A program made the position numbers and the translations under genes. From Acidobacteriota bacterium (GTDB taxonomy: Bacteria; Acidobacteriota; Terriglobia; Terriglobales; Acidobacteriaceae), in the NCBI GenBank assembly GCA_021778875.1, contig JAJYBT010000200.1:1-5956 (forward strand): DNA of 5,956 nt, given 5' to 3'. The notes under the pieces were generated by a model, which was given only the letters and a program-made list of their open reading frames with translations, was not told where the DNA came from and searched no databases. Each line of letters opens with the position of its first letter. Positions within the stretch are counted from its first letter, which is position 1. Below, in pieces: positions 1 to 5,956 of the stretch.

Positions 1-48
1 CGCGAATTTATTTTCCGGTCCGCACTCTTCTCTGGGGTAAGATGCGAC

Positions 49-53
49 AGGAA
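49..53 (+). promoter_or_regulatory. Ribosome binding site for the GT87-type gene
   Basis: AGGAA lies five bases before the ATG at 59, a good Shine-Dalgarno match that supports this start. Bases 1-58 otherwise hold an AT-rich stretch near positions 5-14 and no recognisable end of an upstream gene. I could not assign a convincing -35/-10 promoter pair in so short a leader. Confidence 0.7.
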
Positions 54-58
54 TCCCA

Positions 59-1399
59 ATGTCAATTTTGAACGCTACAGATCGTCCCGGGGCGCGGGGA
101 TTTGTTCCTTCTGCGCTGTGGCCTGAGCGGCTGCTTGGCCGACGGCCGGGGCTCAAGGAAGCGAACATCGTTTGCTGGGGACTGTTTATTGCGTTCTTGC
201 TTGTGCCGATTTGCGTAGTCACCGTGATTCAGGCCAGGCGGGGAACGGGGCTGGTCCGACGGCTGCACTCGGATTTTGTTTACTTCTATGGCGATGGGCA
301 GATCGGGGCGCAGTCGCCGGGAAGGCTGTACGATTATCCGCTGCAGCAGAAGGTCTTCAGCTCGATCTATCCGGCGCATGAGGGAGTGTATGGGCCAAGC
401 CCGTATCCGCCGTTTGTTGCGTTGTTTTTCCGCCCGTTCTCGCGTATCTCATTTGAAGCCGCGTATGGGCTGTGGTTTGGGCTGTCGCTGGCGCTTTACC
501 TGCTGGGCATAGGAGCGGAGCTGAGGCTTGCGTATCCGGGCGAAGGGCTGAAGCAATCGCTGGTCTATTGCTTTGCGGTAGGCTGTTATCCGTTTCTCTT
601 TTCTACGCTGATCAACGCGCAGCTTTCGGCTGTCGCGGTATGCGCCGTGAGCTTGGCGATTTATGAGGAGACGCGAGGGCGACTTTTTACGAGCGGTCTT
701 GCGCTGGCCTTGATGTCTTATAAGCCAACGCTACTGGTTGCTATTGTTCCCATGCTGTTACTGAGCCGAAGATTTCGTACTGCAGCCGGGTTTGCGTTGG
801 GCGTCGGAGTGTTGTCCGCGTCTTCCACGCTGTTCGCGGGAATTGGGATCTGGCAGAAATATTATGAATTTCTCCGCAGCTTCAGCCGTCTGACGGGCTT
901 TGGGGGTGCTTCACCGTTGCAACTGTGGAAATACATTGATCTCAGCTCGCTTTTTGCCGCCGCAACTGGTCGATCCAATGGCGCGGGCAAGGCCGCCGTT
1001 CTTGCTGCTTTCGCAGTGGTCGCGATAGCGTTGGCAATTCTATTGTCGAGGTCCGCCCGGAAGAGTGAACCTGTGCAGTGGCTGGCATGGGCGTCGACGC
1101 TTACATGGACGCTGTTGCTGAATATCTACGTTCCGATTTATGACTCGGTGCTGGCGGTAGTTGCTGTAATTCTGACGCTCGGGGCATTGCGCAAGCTCCA
1201 ATGGAGGATCGCCAGCGAGTGGATTGTATTGCTGGCGGTGGTGGCGTTTGCTGTTTCGTGGAAGACGGTTAGCTTTGCGCAGGCGCATCATGTACAGCTG
1301 CTTTCGATCGTGCTGCTTTTGCTGGGTGCGGCGCAGATGTGGCTTTTGTGGAGGGCGATTGAGCGGGAGCGGGTGACGGTTCCGGCTATCGTCGCGTGA
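59..1399 (+). CDS. Polytopic membrane glycosyltransferase, DUF2029/GT87 family
   Basis: This 446-residue protein is probably an inner-membrane glycosyltransferase of the C superfamily. Family members such as mycobacterial PimE take mannose from a polyprenyl-phosphate donor and add it to a lipid or glycan acceptor on the outer face of the membrane. By eye there are about 9-11 hydrophobic segments, near residues 36-57, 133-153, 166-184, 188-201, 212-234, 241-262, 312-329, 339-359, 361-378, 388-405 and 412-431. The first outer loop carries HSDFVYFYGDG (residues 70-80). Asp72 (bases 272-274) sits where this family keeps its essential acidic residue. The loop then has LYDYP and YPPFVALFFRPFSRI, and SYKPTLLVAIVPMLLLSRR follows at 220-238; these blocks are typical of DUF2029 proteins. 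The ATG at 59 has a strong binding site. Donor, acceptor and product cannot be read from the sequence. The gene stands alone on its strand and converges on the carboxylase cluster. Confidence 0.83.
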   Translation: MSILNATDRPGARGFVPSALWPERLLGRRPGLKEANIVCWGLFIAFLLVPICVVTVIQARRGTGLVRRLHSDFVYFYGDGQIGAQSPGRLYDYPLQQKVFSSIYPAHEGVYGPSPYPPFVALFFRPFSRISFEAAYGLWFGLSLALYLLGIGAELRLAYPGEGLKQSLVYCFAVGCYPFLFSTLINAQLSAVAVCAVSLAIYEETRGRLFTSGLALALMSYKPTLLVAIVPMLLLSRRFRTAAGFALGVGVLSASSTLFAGIGIWQKYYEFLRSFSRLTGFGGASPLQLWKYIDLSSLFAAATGRSNGAGKAAVLAAFAVVAIALAILLSRSARKSEPVQWLAWASTLTWTLLLNIYVPIYDSVLAVVAVILTLGALRKLQWRIASEWIVLLAVVAFAVSWKTVSFAQAHHVQLLSIVLLLLGAAQMWLLWRAIERERVTVPAIVA

Positions 1400-1405
1400 G
1401 GGGTG

Positions 1406-1897
1406 CTATTCGATAATGGCGAGCACGTCGCCAGAAGCGACGGTGTCTCCGGCTGAGACCCGCAGCTCTGATACTCGTCCTGCTTTCGGTGACTTGAGTT
1501 CGTTCTGCATCTTCATGGCTTCGATGACGACGATGCCCTGATGAGCTTCGACTGTATCGCCTTCTTGCGCGAGGACTCGAACGACGCGGCCGGGCATGGA
1601 TGCTTTGATCGTTCTGGGGCCATCGGCTCCTCCGGCGTGGCTGCGGTGGGCCTTGAGCGACCGTGGATCGTCAACGCGGAAGGCGATGCGCTGCCCGGCC
1701 ACGCGCACTGCGGATTCCTCGGCTCCTTCCTCCAGAACGATGCGCCACGCGCGTCCGTTGACGATGAGCGAGAGCACGCCGGGACGTAGAATTCGTGCGT
1801 GGACTTCGAGTTCCTGTTCGTCAATAATTACGGTGTTTTTGCAGGGATTGTACTGAACGGAGCGAGTCTGGCCGGAAATTTCGATATGCAGTTTCAT
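1406..1897 (-). CDS. Biotin carboxyl carrier protein with BT-like N-terminal domain
   Basis: This 163-residue protein carries the biotin of an acyl-CoA carboxylase between the biotin carboxylase and the carboxyltransferase. The C-terminal biotinyl domain runs from about residue 96 to 163. It shows the ASMPG entry block (99-103) and EAMKM (126-130), with Lys129 (bases 1511-1513) as the biotinylation site. Residues 1-85 are rich in short beta-strand segments (for example VNGRAWRIVLEEG and AGQRIAFRVDDP). They resemble the BT domain of propionyl- and methylcrotonyl-CoA carboxylase alpha chains more than the N-terminus of E. coli AccB. An ATG 36 bases upstream (1933) would give 175 residues, but it has no binding site and lies deeper inside the carboxylase gene. 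The ATG at 1897 follows GGGAGGG and overlaps the carboxylase stop by one base, so I prefer it. It could be annotated accB, but the substrate may not be acetyl-CoA. A decarboxylase-type carrier is less likely given the neighbour. Confidence 0.9.
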   Translation of the reverse strand: MKLHIEISGQTRSVQYNPCKNTVIIDEQELEVHARILRPGVLSLIVNGRAWRIVLEEGAEESAVRVAGQRIAFRVDDPRSLKAHRSHAGGADGPRTIKASMPGRVVRVLAQEGDTVEAHQGIVVIEAMKMQNELKSPKAGRVSELRVSAGDTVASGDVLAIIE

Positions 1898-1899
1898 CA
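1895..1899 (-). promoter_or_regulatory. TGATG stop-start overlap coupling carboxylase and carrier
   Basis: On the minus strand the carboxylase TGA (1899-1897) and the carrier ATG (1897-1895) share one A. Such an arrangement usually lets ribosomes terminate and restart, keeping two subunits in fixed ratio. The overlap is seen directly; the coupling is inferred. Confidence 0.8.
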
Positions 1900-3441
1900 G
1901 CGCAGTCCCTCCCGGCGAGCGGCTTGCTTCCATGCGTTTGCGGGCTGGGTTGCGTGCTGTTGCGGAGCGGCGGCGGCACGATGGCTCTCAAACACTGCGG
2001 CTGCGATGGCGGCCAGGGATTTTTGCTCGTCACAGTGCGCAGGCGGAGCGGGTTGCAGGGGGCCGGCGAGAAGACGGTCCAGATAGCCAGTGTCAATGTT
2101 GCCGGACTGGAAATCGGGGTCGTTCAAGATGCGGCGGAAGAAGGCAATGTTCGTGCGGATGCCGCAGATGACATACTCGTCGAGGGCGCGCAGCATGCGG
2201 GCGATAGCGTCTTTGCGGGTGGGTGCATAGACGATGAGTTTGGAAAGCATGGGGTCATAGTCCATGGGGACGGTCCAGCCCTCGTAGATGCCGGAGTCCT
2301 CGCGAACGCCTGGACCCCCGGGTTGTAGCAGGCGGGTGATTTTGCCCGGCGAGGGGAAGAAGGCGTTGTCGGGATCTTCGGCGTAGATGCGGCACTCGAT
2401 GGCGTGGCCGCGCAGCCGGATGTCGTCCTGGGCGACGGGCAGGGGCTCGCCTTGTGCGATGCGAATCTGCAGATGCACAAGGTCGAGTCCGGTGATGAAC
2501 TCGGTGACGGGATGCTCGACCTGGAGGCGGGTATTCATTTCGAGGAAGTAGAAGCGGTCGCCGTCGAGGAGAAATTCGACGGTGCCGGCGTTGGTGTAGC
2601 CCGCGGATTTTGCGAGGCGCACGGCAGCTTCGCCCATCTGGCGACGCATTTCCGCATTGATTACTGCCGATGGCGCTTCCTCGATGACCTTCTGGTGGCG
2701 GCGTTGTACGGAGCACTCGCGCTCGCCGAGGTAGATGCAGTGGCTATGTTCGTCAGCCAGCACCTGAATTTCAATGTGGCGGGGGCGTTCGATGAGCTTT
2801 TCCAGATAGACTTCGTTGGAGCCGAAGGCGCGCTCGGCTTCACTTTGCGCGGTCTCAAATGCAGACTTCAGCTCTTCCTGCCGGTTGACGGCGCGCATGC
2901 CTTTTCCGCCGCCTCCGGCTGCTGCCTTCAGCATGACGGGGTAGCCGATCTCGCTGGCGAGGTCGATGGCTTCCTGGAAGGATGCCAGCGCCTGCGTCGA
3001 GCCGGGGGTGCGGGGCATTCCGGCTTTGTCGGCGGCCTGTCGCGCCCGGGTTTTTGATCCCAGGGCGCGCATGGCGGTGGAGGGCGGTCCGATGAACTTG
3101 ATTTCGGCCTGCTCGCATGCTTCGGCGAAGTCTGCATTTTCCGAAAGGAATCCGTAGCCGGGATGGATGGCGTCGGCGCCGGAGCGGCGGGCGATGTCGA
3201 GGAGCAGGTCGCCGCGGAGGTAGGACTCGGTTGCTGGGGCGGGACCGAGGCGGTAGGCCTCGTCTGACTCGAGAACATGGGGTGCGGCGCGGTCAGCGTC
3301 GGAGTAGACGGTAACGAAGGGGATGTTCAGCTCGCGGCAGGCGCGCGCGATGCGCAGCGCGATTTCTCCGCGATTCGCGATGAGGATCTTGCTGAAGGGC
3401 CGTGGCTGTGTGTTCGTTGACAAAGCGTAATTGTAAGGCAA
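1897..3441 (-). CDS. accC: Biotin carboxylase subunit of an acyl-CoA carboxylase
   Basis: This 514-residue ATP-grasp enzyme carboxylates the biotin of its carrier protein using ATP and bicarbonate, the first half-reaction of acetyl-, propionyl- or related acyl-CoA carboxylases. The N-terminal domain opens with ILIANRGEIALRIARA (19-34) and contains HPGYGFLSEN (93-102). The ATP-grasp domain has Lys172, the glycine loop GGGGKGM (176-182), His222, Lys251, Glu289 and EMNTRLQVEH (301-310). Arg305, Glu309 and Arg351 match the E. coli AccC residues Arg292, Glu296 and Arg338 at a constant offset of 13, so all key residues appear intact. Beyond the E. coli end point (about residue 462) there are some 52 extra Ala/Gln/Pro-rich residues ending in AWKQAARREGLR, like the linker before the BT domain in single-chain alpha subunits. 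The start codon is TTG with only a weak purine-rich stretch (GAAGATCGGA) before it. No in-frame ATG lies nearby, and a second TTG at 3423 is possible. It begins 23 bases after the lptD stop. Confidence 0.94.
   Translation of the reverse strand: MPYNYALSTNTQPRPFSKILIANRGEIALRIARACRELNIPFVTVYSDADRAAPHVLESDEAYRLGPAPATESYLRGDLLLDIARRSGADAIHPGYGFLSENADFAEACEQAEIKFIGPPSTAMRALGSKTRARQAADKAGMPRTPGSTQALASFQEAIDLASEIGYPVMLKAAAGGGGKGMRAVNRQEELKSAFETAQSEAERAFGSNEVYLEKLIERPRHIEIQVLADEHSHCIYLGERECSVQRRHQKVIEEAPSAVINAEMRRQMGEAAVRLAKSAGYTNAGTVEFLLDGDRFYFLEMNTRLQVEHPVTEFITGLDLVHLQIRIAQGEPLPVAQDDIRLRGHAIECRIYAEDPDNAFFPSPGKITRLLQPGGPGVREDSGIYEGWTVPMDYDPMLSKLIVYAPTRKDAIARMLRALDEYVICGIRTNIAFFRRILNDPDFQSGNIDTGYLDRLLAGPLQPAPPAHCDEQKSLAAIAAAVFESHRAAAAPQQHATQPANAWKQAARREGLR
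1907..1913 (-). promoter_or_regulatory. Ribosome binding site of the carrier protein gene
   Basis: The minus strand reads GGGAGGG here, nine bases before the ATG at 1897. It lies inside the last codons of the carboxylase gene (encoding Arg-Arg-Glu-Gly). It decides the start of the carrier protein in favour of 1897 over the upstream ATG at 1933, which has no such site. Confidence 0.75.
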
Positions 3442-3464
3442 GCGATCCGATCTTCGACAGTGAT

Positions 3465-5956
3465 CTAGAAAACGCGAGTTGCCCAGTTCAAGCTGCCTGC
3501 GGTTCCCACATTGGCGAGCGTGAAGTTATAGAGGTAGGTAGTGTGCTCGGGTACGGTGCCGAGCGCGTAACGGCGGACCTCAAAGCTGAGGCCGCAGCAA
3601 TTCCAGTTGTATCCGGTCTGGACGCCCAAATATTGCGCCTGGGTAAGAGTGAAGTCGTATCCGGTGCTGAGGCCGAGGCTGAGTCCCGGCTTGATGGGGC
3701 TGCCGTATACGGCTGCGAGCCGCAGCTGGTTGAAGTCGATCTCCGATTGGTTTAAGGATTTGGATGTCTGGGTTGAGGAACTGCTGCTGGAAGGCTGCGC
3801 ACCGGGCAGCGTGTGCAGGTGAGCATCGCCGAGGGAGAAGGTGAAGTCGTCGTGTTTGTATGAGGTGAAGAGGTTGCTGGCATCGAGGCGGCCGGTTTTG
3901 GTGTCGTAGTCGACGTCCCATTCGATATCGGTCGCGGAGGTGGTTTGCCAACGCAGGCGCGAGATTACTGGCGAGTAGTTGCGCGGATGACCGAGGAAGG
4001 CCACGCCGGTGAGGTCGAGGGTTGTGTCCAGGACGTTGCGAGTCCCCGGGGTTATGGCGCCGCCGAAGTTGGGATTGAAGAAGTACTTTTGCGCGACCTT
4101 CCAGGTGAGCCAGTTCACGGTTCCACCTCCGCACATCTTGTTGGGGCCAAGTGCTTCATCGCCTTTGCAGGGATGTGGCCGGAGGTGCCGCAGAAAGAGG
4201 CGCTGGGTAAGTGAGTACTCCAACTCGTTCGTATCGCTGGCGACGTCGACCGCGTCGAAGCGCAGGACGGAGTTGAAGTTGTCGATGCCGGCGACGTAGC
4301 GGTACTTTACGTCGGGCTCGATAGTGTGGCGGACTTCACTGCCGAGCAGATGCACTAGCCAGGGCGCCGTGAAGTCGCGCTCGATGGCGGCGGGGCGAAC
4401 GTCGACGCTGGCTTCGAGGTCCTTGCGGTTGAGAGTTGCATTGCGCTCGCTGGGGACGACGCCGAGCGGGCCGGGGTTCTGGCTTTTCGCGTAGAAGGTA
4501 TCGCGCGCGCCGAAGACGGGGCGCACGGTGAGTCCCGGCAGATGCAAGGGCAGCGCGACGTGCGGATGGAGGTCAAAGCGGGGGACATAGCGCGAGGTCT
4601 GAAAGCCAGGCTCCGAGCGGGAGAGACCTGCGCCGGTGGCGTCAAAGCCCCACATCAGCGGGGTGTCCGGAAGGTACTGGTCGACGGCATCGAACTCAGC
4701 TGTAGGAATGTGCAGGATTTTGATTTCCTGCCCGCCGACGGCGAGCGTGGGGCTGGTCTGAAAGCTCTGGTAGCGGTTGACGGTGACGCTTTCTGTGAGT
4801 CCCCTGCGGGCGTGCGCCAGGTAAGCCTGAGACTTTACTTCTGAATTGATCGCGACGGAGTAGTTGTCCTCAAATTCCTGGCGGTAAGCGTAGGAGCTGA
4901 GGTACTCGACATCCCAGGCCGCACGGGTGAGGGAAGAGAAGTCGTGGCGCCCGTCGAACAGCATGTCGACGCCACCCTGGTTTTGCGCGCCGGGGAGGCG
5001 GTCGAGAAGGCTGTTGAAATGGAAATTGACGAAGTTGAGACCGCGGCCCCGATACCGGAAGGTGGCGGTGGGCGCGAAGCCGCGCTTGGAGTAATACTGT
5101 GCTCCAATCATCAGATCAGCGCTGCGGCCGAGCACAAAATAGACGTCCTCGCCGAGGATCATGCCCTTTGTAGTGTCGTTGCCGAAGATGGGAATCTCGA
5201 AGCCGGTCTGGCGGGTATTGCCGTGGATGGCATGCGTGACATAGGGGAGATAGAAGACGGGGACGCGGTGCAGCAGCGGCAGACCTTGCAGTTCAAAGAG
5301 GCTATTGCTGGCTTTTGCAGTGCCCTGGTCCAGGAAGAAGTCGTGGGCGACGAGGACCCAGTCGGGGTGGGGCAATTCACAGGAGGTAATGGTGCCATCG
5401 ATGACGCGGTAGCTGCGGGGACCGAGCTGGACGATCTCCTTACCGGAGACGGCGAAGGGATTGGGGGAGCGGAGCACGAGCTTGTTTTGGGTGGTTGCTC
5501 CCTGGCCGGGGATGTAATTGGTGACGGTTTTGACCTCAGCCGAAGATCCCTCGCCGAGAGTTCCCGTGACGTCGTAGAGGTGTGCGGTGTGCGCTTTGAG
5601 GTTCATGTCACCGTGTGAGGCGAGGAAGTGGGCATCGTCCGGGCCTCCGTCGAGGCGGAGGTGGCCTGCGGCGACGATCTGGGAGGTGGTCTGGTTAAAG
5701 GTGGCCTTGTCGGCCGAGATGATGTAGTCCCGATAGTGGATGACGACGTGACCGGCGAGGGTATAGATGTTGCCCTGGTGCGTCCTCTGAAAGCGTTGCG
5801 TCTCCGCCTCGATTTTGACAGGTACGCCTCGGGGCACCGTGGATATGACATGGGCGACGGGGATTGCGGTCGGCGGCTGGGGAGCATCCGGTAGCGGCGG
5901 GGCTGCGAGCTGCGGCTGCGCGGCATGCTGTGCGGTGCTCGCCTGAGCTGCGGCTG
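3465..5956 (-). CDS. lptD: LPS-assembly outer membrane protein LptD (5' end outside window)
   Basis: LptD, with the lipoprotein LptE, forms the outer-membrane translocon that inserts lipopolysaccharide into the outer leaflet. The window holds 829 residues. The frame is open to the right edge, so the signal peptide and true start lie outside; a GTG at 5837 is not the start. Numbering from that GTG, the 39 codons before it encode an Ala/Pro/Gln-rich segment. Residues 8-110 form an LptA/OstA-like beta domain (VKIEAETQRF, GNIYTLAGHVVIHYRD, IISADKATF). Then come TSCELPHPDW (151-160), PVFYLPYV (193-200), TGFEIPIFG (211-219) and YYSKRGFAPTATFRYRG (248-264), all LptD landmarks at the head of the barrel. 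The rest alternates like a beta barrel and ends in Phe, as outer-membrane proteins commonly do. Cysteines are Cys153, Cys557, Cys569 and the pair Cys747-Cys748. The pair and Cys153 match the E. coli Cys724/725 and Cys173 disulfide residues. A run of six serines sits at 683-688. It is the first visible gene of the minus-strand cluster. Confidence 0.93.
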   Translation of the reverse strand, partial: AAAQASTAQHAAQPQLAAPPLPDAPQPPTAIPVAHVISTVPRGVPVKIEAETQRFQRTHQGNIYTLAGHVVIHYRDYIISADKATFNQTTSQIVAAGHLRLDGGPDDAHFLASHGDMNLKAHTAHLYDVTGTLGEGSSAEVKTVTNYIPGQGATTQNKLVLRSPNPFAVSGKEIVQLGPRSYRVIDGTITSCELPHPDWVLVAHDFFLDQGTAKASNSLFELQGLPLLHRVPVFYLPYVTHAIHGNTRQTGFEIPIFGNDTTKGMILGEDVYFVLGRSADLMIGAQYYSKRGFAPTATFRYRGRGLNFVNFHFNSLLDRLPGAQNQGGVDMLFDGRHDFSSLTRAAWDVEYLSSYAYRQEFEDNYSVAINSEVKSQAYLAHARRGLTESVTVNRYQSFQTSPTLAVGGQEIKILHIPTAEFDAVDQYLPDTPLMWGFDATGAGLSRSEPGFQTSRYVPRFDLHPHVALPLHLPGLTVRPVFGARDTFYAKSQNPGPLGVVPSERNATLNRKDLEASVDVRPAAIERDFTAPWLVHLLGSEVRHTIEPDVKYRYVAGIDNFNSVLRFDAVDVASDTNELEYSLTQRLFLRHLRPHPCKGDEALGPNKMCGGGTVNWLTWKVAQKYFFNPNFGGAITPGTRNVLDTTLDLTGVAFLGHPRNYSPVISRLRWQTTSATDIEWDVDYDTKTGRLDASNLFTSYKHDDFTFSLGDAHLHTLPGAQPSSSSSSTQTSKSLNQSEIDFNQLRLAAVYGSPIKPGLSLGLSTGYDFTLTQAQYLGVQTGYNWNCCGLSFEVRRYALGTVPEHTTYLYNFTLANVGTAGSLNWATRVF

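Noticed and set aside
11..43. Possible promoter (TTTTCC and TAAGAT) before the glycosyltransferase gene
   Set aside because: The -35-like element matches poorly and the spacing is about 21 bases, so the pair is no better than chance.
1898..1933. Twelve-residue N-terminal extension of the carrier protein (ATG at 1933)
   Set aside because: It has no ribosome binding site and its residues (EASRSPGGTAL) come from reading the carboxylase tail in another frame. The ATG at 1897 has GGGAGGG and the typical stop-start overlap.
2404..3057. A 217-codon open frame on the plus strand, opposite the biotin carboxylase
   Set aside because: The opposite strand encodes the intact ATP-grasp core with all catalytic residues. 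This frame has no family features and is a codon-bias shadow.
3442..3464. Repeated GATC motifs in the lptD to carboxylase gap, considered as an operator or hairpin
   Set aside because: The copies are short and four-base palindromes are common. They form no sizeable stem and resemble no operator I can name.
4944..5618. A 224-codon open frame on the plus strand, opposite lptD
   Set aside because: It lies wholly antisense to a clearly coding LptD region. Its product is an acidic, Gly/Val/Ala-rich string with no recognisable motif, as expected from the opposite strand of a GC-rich gene.

Overview
The window reads as chromosomal DNA from a GC-rich, diderm (LPS-making) bacterium. The protein flavour (a family-87 type membrane glycosyltransferase, a long Ala/Pro-rich LptD, and a two-gene biotin carboxylase plus biotin carrier pair) suggests an acidobacterium of the Terriglobia type. 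That placement is a guess from recalled protein style, not a database match. No tRNA, rRNA, CRISPR array, insertion sequence or other mobile element is visible, and codon use looks uniform throughout.

Layout: four protein genes fill almost everything. Bases 1-58 are a short leader with a good ribosome binding site for a plus-strand gene (59-1399) encoding a polytopic membrane glycosyltransferase of the DUF2029/GT87 type. It converges, with only 6 bases between stop codons, on a minus-strand cluster. Read in its own direction (right to left) that cluster is lptD (5956 to 3465, cut by the right edge), a biotin carboxylase gene (3441 to 1897, TTG start) and a biotin carrier protein gene (1897 to 1406). 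lptD and the carboxylase are 23 bases apart. The carboxylase stop and the carrier start share one base (TGATG), so the cluster is probably one operon with translational coupling at its end.

How the genes work together: the carboxylase and the carrier form a matched pair. The first carboxylates biotin with ATP and bicarbonate, and the second carries the biotin on an EAMKM lysine. Their junction lies where the single-chain alpha subunits of propionyl- or methylcrotonyl-CoA carboxylase pass from the BC domain into the BT and BCCP domains, so the pair looks like a split alpha subunit. The partner carboxyltransferase, which would fix the substrate, is not in the window. LptD inserts LPS into the outer membrane, and the GT87 protein probably adds a sugar from a polyprenyl-phosphate donor on the outer face of the inner membrane. 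The region therefore has a cell-envelope and lipid-precursor theme, but any functional link between LptD and the carboxylase is inference.

Most of the window is ordinary housekeeping DNA and I found no convincing new system. The points most worth a second look are the split carboxylase alpha subunit, its TTG start next to lptD, and the LptD cysteine pattern.
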